A stretch of 6,230 bases of DNA from Dehalococcoidia bacterium (GTDB lineage: Bacteria > Chloroflexota > Dehalococcoidia > JACPQF01): assembly GCA_030650265.1 (NCBI GenBank), contig JAUSEJ010000848.1, forward strand, positions 1-6,230, given 5' to 3'. The notes below the pieces were generated by a model. That model saw nothing but the letters and a program-made list of their open reading frames with translations, did no database searches and was not told where the DNA came from. Positions 1 through 5,452 of the stretch are shown here, piece after piece; position 1 is the first letter of the stretch, and every line of letters begins with the position of its first letter. The translations under genes were made by a program, and so were the position numbers.

Positions 1-2235
1 CGGGTCCTCGGTCTTTCCCGTTTTGGCAGCTTCGTCGCCGGCGTAAGCTACGCCTTAGGCGGCTTCGTCGTCTCCCGCGCAGGCTTCCTCAGCATGACCA
101 GCACCGCGCCCTGGCTGCCACTCATTCTGGCTGTCACGGAGACAATGTTGCAGCGGCGAACGCCTTCTCCCGGAGATGGGGGGAAAAGGGGAAAAGGGGA
201 AAAGGGTAAGCGGATGGGGACGGGTGATTTGTCGGGCTGGACGGTGATGCTATTCGCCCTGGGATCACTGGCTGTAGGCCTCCAGTTGCTGGCTGGCCAT
301 GGGCAGTTGGCCTTTTATTCCCTGTTGCTCGTGGTCGCTTACGGGCTGTACCGGAGTTGGCAGCTCGGGTCGCTTATGGAGATCACGGCGTCAAGCATTG
401 TTAGCGAACCACCATACCCGGCTAAAGCCTCAACGTCCTGGGGTAGTGACAAGGACGTTGAGGCTTTAGCCGGGAAAGCCAATTTCAAGAGCAACCGTAA
501 TAGAGGATCCAGCATGTGCGCCTGGGCAGGTTCCTTTCTTCCCGTCCCTGCTATGATCGTCTTGGGACTGGGAATTGCTGCCATACAGATGCTGCCTACT
601 CTAGAACTGGCAATAAACTCGGTCAGGGCGGGCGGCGTCGGCTACGATTTCGCCATGGCCTACTCCCTCTATTCCTGGCAACTCGTAAGCCTGATTGCTC
701 CCGACTTCTTCGGCAATCCGGCTACAGGCGATTACTGGGGACCGGGCGCCTACTGGGAAATCAGCGGCTATATTGGCGTCCTTCCTCTGCTTGCCGGCGG
801 CATAGGTCTACTGGTTCCGGCGAAGCGTGCCAGACTGCCGCGGCTATTCTTTTTCGGCGTCGCTGTGGTATCTCTCGTTTTCGCTCTGGGTCCCTATCTA
901 CCTGTTTATCCGTTTGTCTTCAGCCATGTTCCTGGCTTCGACCTCTTTCAGGCGCCGGCGAGATTCCTGTTTTGGTACGCTCTTGCTGCCGCGGTTCTGG
1001 CCGGAATCGGTTGTGATGCTCTGCTCGCCAGAGCGGGCTCGCCTGGCCCCGGTCGGTTGGGAAGAGTTGTCTTTGTGGCCGGAGCCGGCCTCACGCTGGC
1101 CATGGCAGCGTTCTTTGTGTTTCCTGGTCAGAGTGAGGGGGTTAGGCCGACCTTCATTGGGGCTCTGACCAGGCTCGGCATCTTGCTGACGATTGCGGGT
1201 CTCCTTCTTTCAACAGGTTGCCGGCTCCCCGGTAGATGGTGGCAGTTTTGCCTCGGCCTCTACGTGGTAACCGATCTCCTGCTTTTTGGCTTGCCCCTCA
1301 ATCCGACGACCTTGCCCGATGTGTACGACGAGGGACAAACGACGGTCACCAATTTCCTGAGAGGTGGCGAGGGAATCTACCGTGTCTACACCCCCGATGC
1401 GGCCTTTCTCAAGAAGTTCTTCACTGTGTATAGTTTTCGCACCTTTGGGGCCACCGATCCGTCTTCGGTCAGACAGGTTAGCGAAAAAGCTATTCCCAAT
1501 TTCCCCATGGCCTGGCGGCTGCAGGAATCGTACAATTACGATCCTCTTCGCGTCGGTGCGGCGCACGAGTTCCTGCAGGCGGTGGACGCGTCAAGTCTGG
1601 ACTCCCGGCTCCTCAGTTTGATGAATGTCCGTTATGTTCTCAGCGATACCGTTTCCCCGGTCAGCCAACTGAAGTTAGTCGTACAGGCACCTGGACCGGT
1701 ATACGAGAACCTGGCGCCGCTCGATCGGGCTTTCTTCGTAGAACAGGCCGTAATGGTCTCCTCGACGAAGGAAGCGCTCCGGGCGGTGGAGAAACCGGAT
1801 TTCGACCCTCGCCGGACCGTGATCTTGAGCCAGCGACAGCCGATTGGGGTTTTCGGTTTGCTCCTGGACTGGCTGGGTGGCTTCTATCCGGTCAGCCCCT
1901 CCTTTCCGGTCGGGCGATCGGAGAAGCAGGGCACGACTCTGGTTGAGTATGCGCCCCAAAGAGTAGTGGTAGAAACCATGTTCGATCGGGCGGGCTATCT
2001 GGTTGTAAGCGATACCTATTACCCCGGCTGGAAGGCCTGGGTGAACGGGAAGTCAGCCCGGATTTGGCAGGCCGATGGCGCCTTCAGAGCGTTGGAGGTG
2101 CCGCCTGGACCGAGCGTAGTGGAGATTAGATACGAACCTGTAGCCTTCAAGGCAGGGTTATTGGTGACGATCCTCAGTCTTGTGCTGGTCCTTGCCGTGA
2201 CCTTGTGGACGACGATAAGGAGGAAGGCCAGTTGA
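1..2235 (+). CDS. YfhO-family polytopic membrane protein (GT-C-like glycosyltransferase), 5' end missing
   Basis: The frame is open from base 1 and codons 8-26 already read like the family core (FGSFVAGVSYALGGFVVSR). The ATG at 94 is therefore internal and the real start lies upstream; 744 codons are visible. Family hallmarks in order are the LQLLAGHGQLAFYSLL block (277-330), APDFFGN (694-717), YWEISGYIGVLPLLAG (754-801), PGFDLFQAPARF (931-966) and the C-terminal YYPGWKAWVNG (2017-2049). About ten hydrophobic segments precede a large soluble domain (about 1320-2150), which is followed by one last membrane helix and a basic tail. YfhO proteins are membrane proteins linked to glycosylation of surface polymers; in Bacillus subtilis YfhO acts on lipoteichoic acid. 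The acceptor here is unknown. Two hydrophilic in-frame insertions (about 160-235 and 379-530) are built from repeat DNA and lengthen loops between helices. The stop overlaps the TTG start of the next gene. The family call is firm; the reaction is inferred. Confidence 0.88.
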   Translation, partial: RVLGLSRFGSFVAGVSYALGGFVVSRAGFLSMTSTAPWLPLILAVTETMLQRRTPSPGDGGKRGKGEKGKRMGTGDLSGWTVMLFALGSLAVGLQLLAGHGQLAFYSLLLVVAYGLYRSWQLGSLMEITASSIVSEPPYPAKASTSWGSDKDVEALAGKANFKSNRNRGSSMCAWAGSFLPVPAMIVLGLGIAAIQMLPTLELAINSVRAGGVGYDFAMAYSLYSWQLVSLIAPDFFGNPATGDYWGPGAYWEISGYIGVLPLLAGGIGLLVPAKRARLPRLFFFGVAVVSLVFALGPYLPVYPFVFSHVPGFDLFQAPARFLFWYALAAAVLAGIGCDALLARAGSPGPGRLGRVVFVAGAGLTLAMAAFFVFPGQSEGVRPTFIGALTRLGILLTIAGLLLSTGCRLPGRWWQFCLGLYVVTDLLLFGLPLNPTTLPDVYDEGQTTVTNFLRGGEGIYRVYTPDAAFLKKFFTVYSFRTFGATDPSSVRQVSEKAIPNFPMAWRLQESYNYDPLRVGAAHEFLQAVDASSLDSRLLSLMNVRYVLSDTVSPVSQLKLVVQAPGPVYENLAPLDRAFFVEQAVMVSSTKEALRAVEKPDFDPRRTVILSQRQPIGVFGLLLDWLGGFYPVSPSFPVGRSEKQGTTLVEYAPQRVVVETMFDRAGYLVVSDTYYPGWKAWVNGKSARIWQADGAFRALEVPPGPSVVEIRYEPVAFKAGLLVTILSLVLVLAVTLWTTIRRKAS
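178..206 (+). repeat. (GGGGAAAA)n G-tract repeat inside the YfhO-like gene, potential G-quadruplex
   Basis: Four G runs of 6, 4, 4 and 3 bases (178-183, 188-191, 196-199, 204-206) are separated by three identical A4 spacers. This fits the canonical G3+N1-7 quadruplex pattern on the coding strand. In frame it encodes the charged low-complexity stretch GGKRGKGEKGK, placed between two membrane segments where relatives are expected to have a short basic loop. A related GGGGAAAAGG unit recurs at 4317-4326 and 4345-4354 in the third gene. Whether it folds is untested. Confidence 0.75.
417..474. repeat. Perfect 23-bp inverted repeat, REP-like palindrome inserted in frame in the YfhO-like gene
   Basis: Bases 417-439 and 452-474 are exact reverse complements, separated by a 12-base loop (440-451) containing GTAG (443-446). 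Each arm contains a smaller dyad, GGCTAAAGCC (420-429) and GGCTTTAGCC (462-471). Of the three forward phases only the one used by the gene is open: the others hit TAA at 423-425 and TAG at 467-469. It encodes PAKASTSWGSDKDVEALAG. Perfect arms, a GTAG tetranucleotide and a GGCTTTAGCC core suggest a mobile or dispersed REP-type element of the kind moved by RAYT (IS200-like) transposases. That assignment is inference, because only one copy is visible here. Confidence 0.85.
2217..2223 (+). promoter_or_regulatory. Strong Shine-Dalgarno AAGGAGG that fixes the TTG start of the second gene
   Basis: AAGGAGG lies inside the last codons of the YfhO-like gene, 8 bases before TTG at 2232-2234. It lies downstream of the GTG at 2205, so it cannot serve that codon. 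It is the best ribosome binding site in the window and supports the TTG as the true start, in a TTGA overlap with the upstream stop. Confidence 0.8.
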
Positions 2236-3812
2236 GTCGAGATCTGACCCCGATTCGGCTCCTGATCGTTGTGGCCATCTTCGCCTTAATTGCGCAAGAG
2301 CTCTTGATCGCGAGTTATACTGTGGATGATGCCTTCATTTCCTTTCGCTACGCTCGCAATCTGGTGGAGGGAAACGGGCTTGTCTTCAATCTGGGAGAGC
2401 GAGTGGAAGGGTATACCAATTTCCTCTGGACGATCCTTCTCGCTGGCGCTATCCTTCTGCGGGCAAACCCCGAAATTGTCTCCAAGGGTCTCGGTATCAT
2501 TGCGAGCGCCGGCACGGTCTATCTGGTCTATCGTATCTCGCTGCTCACCAGACCGGCTGACTCGCCCTGGCCTCTCTCGCTCGTCGCCGTGGCGGCGCTC
2601 ACCGCCAACGGCGCTTTTGCCACAAGCGCAATCTCCGGTCTGGAAACAGGCCTCTTCACCTTTCTGGTCATGGCCGGAGCGTACGTGATGATCCGATGCG
2701 AGTTCAGACAAACTAATCGCGAACCGGCGGATGCGCATTCGGGGCTGGTCCGGTGGGGGGCTCTCACTCTTCACAAGGCCGATTGGCGCGATCTCTGTCC
2801 TCTCTTCTTCGCCCTGGCGGCCCTGGCTCGCCCGGAAGGATTGGTTGTGTTCGGCGTGAGCGTCGCTCTCAAAGCCTTGTCCCGCGGCTTCGAGCGCGAC
2901 GACCTCAAACTGTGTGTTCGCTGGATAGCCGTTTTCGCCGCCCTCTACGTTCCCTACTTTATCTGGCGACTGACCTACTACGGCGACCTCCTGCCCAATA
3001 CCTTCTACGCCAAGACTGGCGCCGGATTAGCCCAGTACTACAATGGTCTCCTCGACCTGAGGGATTTCAGCCTGACCTACCTCGGCGTCGTCTTTCTTCT
3101 TGCCCTCTTTGTTCTTGCCCGTCGCAAGGCTCCCTTCTGGCTAACCTACATCACAGGAATGGCGATGACCTTCGTCCTTCTCCACGTGTACGAGGGCGGA
3201 GATTGGATTCCCTTCTTCCGCTTTCTCGTGCCCGCCCTGCCCTTCTACTACCTCGTCATTCAGGAGGCCGTGCGGATCCTCTATCCCGGCATCAGATCTC
3301 GTGTCGACGGACCGGCGGTGAACCCTGGCTTTGGCATCGCTTGCTTGGCGCTGGTTGGTCTAACGGCCATCCCCTCTTTCGCCATGTACGGGCAGTTGGC
3401 GAGAGCGGCGAGAGGACAGGAGATGGCGCACGCTGCGCTGGGAAGTTGGCTGAGAGACAACCGGCAGGGCCCGGTTGCCCTAATGGATATCGGTCGCATC
3501 GGCTATCTGTCTCGCCTGCCGATTATAGATACCAGTGGCCTAACCGATCGCACTATTGCTCATTCCGATGGCGGCCTCGTCGACAAGAAGTTCGACCTTG
3601 CCTACGTCCTTGATCGCCAACCCCAGTACTTTGTTTTGGCCAGCACAACCGATTTTGGCGAGTCCAACGCCGGGCCTACCGATTTTCCCATCGAGAGGAG
3701 AATCTATGAGGATAAGAGGTTTCACGAGCGCTACGCCTACCAGTTTACCCTCGACTGGGGAACGGTAGTCGAGGGTAAAGGCTACTATCTGATGGTCTAC
3801 GAGCGAAAATGA
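2232..3812 (+). CDS. AftB-like GT-C family membrane glycosyltransferase
   Basis: The protein is 526 residues from the TTG start. A longer reading from GTG 2205 would add nine mostly acidic residues and lacks a ribosome binding site. One N-terminal helix (about residues 6-25) is followed by VDDAFISFRYARNL with the paired acidic residues D32-D33, then GERVEGYTNFLW (E59 in EGYTN). Further family blocks are ALARPEG (R200), YYGDLLPNTFYAK (from Y249) and GGDWIPFFRFLVPALP (D324). A soluble C-terminal domain contains MDIGRIGYLSRLPIIDTSGL. This set of blocks is, from memory, that of the family including mycobacterial AftB (CAZy GT89), a decaprenyl-phosphate-arabinose-dependent arabinofuranosyltransferase. 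The DD pair sits in the first extracytoplasmic loop, where GT-C enzymes place the catalytic acid. Sugar specificity in this organism is unknown. A hydrophilic stretch at about residues 155-190 separates two helices. The gene overlaps both neighbours by 4 bases, so translational coupling is likely. Confidence 0.85.
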   Translation: MSRDLTPIRLLIVVAIFALIAQELLIASYTVDDAFISFRYARNLVEGNGLVFNLGERVEGYTNFLWTILLAGAILLRANPEIVSKGLGIIASAGTVYLVYRISLLTRPADSPWPLSLVAVAALTANGAFATSAISGLETGLFTFLVMAGAYVMIRCEFRQTNREPADAHSGLVRWGALTLHKADWRDLCPLFFALAALARPEGLVVFGVSVALKALSRGFERDDLKLCVRWIAVFAALYVPYFIWRLTYYGDLLPNTFYAKTGAGLAQYYNGLLDLRDFSLTYLGVVFLLALFVLARRKAPFWLTYITGMAMTFVLLHVYEGGDWIPFFRFLVPALPFYYLVIQEAVRILYPGIRSRVDGPAVNPGFGIACLALVGLTAIPSFAMYGQLARAARGQEMAHAALGSWLRDNRQGPVALMDIGRIGYLSRLPIIDTSGLTDRTIAHSDGGLVDKKFDLAYVLDRQPQYFVLASTTDFGESNAGPTDFPIERRIYEDKRFHERYAYQFTLDWGTVVEGKGYYLMVYERK

Positions 3813-5452
3813 GAAGAATGCTCGAGGCAAACAAATTGCAGATTACTGTTTGGCTGGCCACTCTGGTCATCCTCGCTCTGAGCGCCGTTCTCATCACCCA
3901 GCCGGGTTATATGGACGCCTACTACTACCACCACGTGGCCACAAACCTCGCGTCGGGACGGGGGTTGACGGAAGACTACATTTGGAACTACCTTCCCCCA
4001 CCGGCTACACTGACGCATGCCAGCAACCTTTACTGGATGCCATTGACCTCTCTGATCATCGTTCCCTTCTTTGAGATCCTGGGAGATTCCTTCGGGGCGG
4101 CCCAGGTGCCCTTCGTGCTCCTCGCCTCGCTCCTCGTCTTGTTCACATTCCGACTGTCGCTCTGGCTGACCGGCAACCTGAGGCATGCTCTGGCGGCCTC
4201 CGCCCTGACCCTATTTAGCGGGTTCTACTTCGCCTACTGGACGTCGCCGGATAGCTTCGCCCTCTTCGCATTGATGGTTAATTTGGCCCTGCTGATGGGG
4301 TTCAGGTCGGGACTTGGGGGAAAAGGGGTCCTTCAGCTGAAGGAGGGGAAAAGGACCGTCACCTCCACGCACTTCAAAGGAGTTTGGTTTGCCGCCGCGG
4401 CAGGGGGATTGGCCGCTCTCAGCCATCTGACAAGAGCAGATGGAGTCCTTGTCCTTGGAGCGGTCCTTGTTGTCATCGGCGTGGGCGCCTATCGGCGTGG
4501 GGGCTCCGCGACAGAGTTCGATGGTCGGGAGAGGACCCTTAGTGCTTTGATGCTTGTTGGGGCATGTATTGTTGCCTATTTGGTGGTGATGTCTCCCTGG
4601 TTCTTCCGCAACTGGCAGCTCGCCGGCAGTATTCTCCCCACGGCCGGCCTCAGGACGCTCTTTCTGCGAGAATACAACGATATCTTCACCTATAATAGAG
4701 ACTTGAGCTGGCAATCGTTCATCGCCTGGGGTCTCTGGCCTATTTTGAAGTCGAAGGCAGAGGCCCTCGGGACGAACACCATGGTCCTTTTCGGAATGGA
4801 GTATCATCTGGTTCCCTTTGCCCTCATCGGCCTCTGGTCCTTCCGGTGGAAGGAAAGACCGGCTTTCTTGCCTTTCTTCGTCTACGCCCTCACCCTCTAT
4901 CTCACGATGTCCTTGCTCTTCACTTTTCCCAGCGGGAGGGGCAGCATGCTTCATTCGAGCGTGGCTCTTCTCCCCTGGCTGTCTTTGGCAGCGGTAGTAG
5001 GCCTGGACCGATCGATTGTTTGGGCAGCGGGTCGCCTTCGCCACTGGAATGTTCCCCTCGCTCAACGCAACTTCACTGTGATTCTGGTTTTCTTCGCTAC
5101 GGTCTTCAGCACATTTCTTCTCGTTCAAGAGGCGGGCAAGAGAGACGAGCGCTATCGCCACTACAACCAGATCAGCGCCTGGTTCCATGAGTCTGCTCCC
5201 GATAGCCTAATTATGATCGCCGACCCGCCAGGGTACTATTACAGTAGCGGCAAGGGAAGCATCGTCATCCCCAGCGACGATCTCGACACCGTGCTCCTCG
5301 CTGCCAGACGCTATGGCGCCACCTATATTGTCGTGGAGAAGGGCCACTCCCGGCCTCTCCAGCCCATCTATGCCGGGGAGAAGACCGATCCGCGTCTGCA
5401 GAAGATGGTCGAGATCGATATGACCCGGATCTTCAAGATAGGTGATAGATGA
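3809..5452 (+). CDS. GT39/RgtA-like polytopic membrane glycosyltransferase (GT-C)
   Basis: The protein is 547 residues from the ATG in an ATGA overlap with the previous stop. A second ATG at 3818 is possible. No good ribosome binding site precedes either, so expression probably depends on coupling. Helix 1 (about residues 12-29) is followed by GYMDAYYYHHVATNLASGRG with D36 just outside the membrane, the position of the catalytic Asp in PMT/ArnT-like GT-C enzymes. HLTRADG starts at H206, and SPWFFRNW follows in the next loop. Roughly ten hydrophobic helices are visible. A small soluble tail (about residues 445-547) contains IADPPGYYYSSGKGSIVIP and YGATYIVVE, a domain often seen at the end of these proteins in Chloroflexota (from memory). 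Residues about 166-191 form a hydrophilic insertion made of repeat DNA between two helices. It probably transfers a sugar from a polyprenyl-phosphate donor; the acceptor is unknown. Confidence 0.82.
   Translation: MRRMLEANKLQITVWLATLVILALSAVLITQPGYMDAYYYHHVATNLASGRGLTEDYIWNYLPPPATLTHASNLYWMPLTSLIIVPFFEILGDSFGAAQVPFVLLASLLVLFTFRLSLWLTGNLRHALAASALTLFSGFYFAYWTSPDSFALFALMVNLALLMGFRSGLGGKGVLQLKEGKRTVTSTHFKGVWFAAAAGGLAALSHLTRADGVLVLGAVLVVIGVGAYRRGGSATEFDGRERTLSALMLVGACIVAYLVVMSPWFFRNWQLAGSILPTAGLRTLFLREYNDIFTYNRDLSWQSFIAWGLWPILKSKAEALGTNTMVLFGMEYHLVPFALIGLWSFRWKERPAFLPFFVYALTLYLTMSLLFTFPSGRGSMLHSSVALLPWLSLAAVVGLDRSIVWAAGRLRHWNVPLAQRNFTVILVFFATVFSTFLLVQEAGKRDERYRHYNQISAWFHESAPDSLIMIADPPGYYYSSGKGSIVIPSDDLDTVLLAARRYGATYIVVEKGHSRPLQPIYAGEKTDPRLQKMVEIDMTRIFKIGDR
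4316..4354 (+). repeat. GGGGAAAAGG direct repeats flanking a 16-bp palindrome, in frame in the third gene
   Basis: GGGGAAAAGG occurs at 4317-4326 and again at 4345-4354. Between them sits TCCTTCAGCTGAAGGA (4329-4344), a perfect palindrome. A competing pairing joins GGTCCTT (4327-4333) with AAGGACC (4351-4357). Together with GGG at 4309-4311, four G tracts are present (the others are 4316-4320, 4325-4328 and 4345-4348), with the palindrome as the long last loop. It encodes GLGGKGVLQLKEGKR, a charged loop between helices. The 13-base string GGGGGAAAAGGGG also occurs in the first gene (within 178-191). Confidence 0.7.
5440..5445 (+). promoter_or_regulatory. Shine-Dalgarno-like AGGTGA before the fourth gene
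   Basis: AGGTGA matches the 3' part of the consensus AGGAGGTGA and ends three bases before the ATG at 5449. It lies within the last codons of the third gene and supports the ATGA overlap start. The match is moderate and is listed because it decides the start of an otherwise truncated gene. Confidence 0.55.

Noticed and set aside
40..54. Small 6-bp dyad GGCGTA/TACGCC
   Set aside because: It is short, falls in conserved YfhO coding sequence, and is expected by chance at this composition.
417..474. Inverted repeat as an intrinsic terminator
   Set aside because: There is no T run after either arm on either strand, and it sits in the middle of a long open gene.
339..584. Reverse-strand open frame across the palindrome
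   Set aside because: It is open mainly because the palindrome mirrors its own coding phase. It has no family match or clear ribosome binding site, and it overlaps the YfhO-like gene.
94..2235. ATG at 94 as the start of the first gene
   Set aside because: The same frame is open to base 1 and encodes recognisable YfhO-family sequence upstream (FVAGVSYALGG), so the gene begins before the window.
2690..2800. Hydrophilic stretch between helices in the AftB-like gene as a fifth repeat insertion
   Set aside because: The loop looks somewhat long, but I found no substantial inverted or direct repeat in it, only a short ATGCGCAT dyad, so repeat origin is not supported.
2753..3613. 286-codon forward frame inside the second gene
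   Set aside because: It is Arg/Ser/Pro-rich low-complexity translation, a frame shadow of the AftB-like gene.
4211..5188. Long reverse-strand open frame of 325 codons opposite the third gene
   Set aside because: Its product is Glu/Arg/Pro-rich with no recognisable domain, and it lies fully antisense to a convincing membrane protein. Such frames are a by-product of codon bias in hydrophobic genes.
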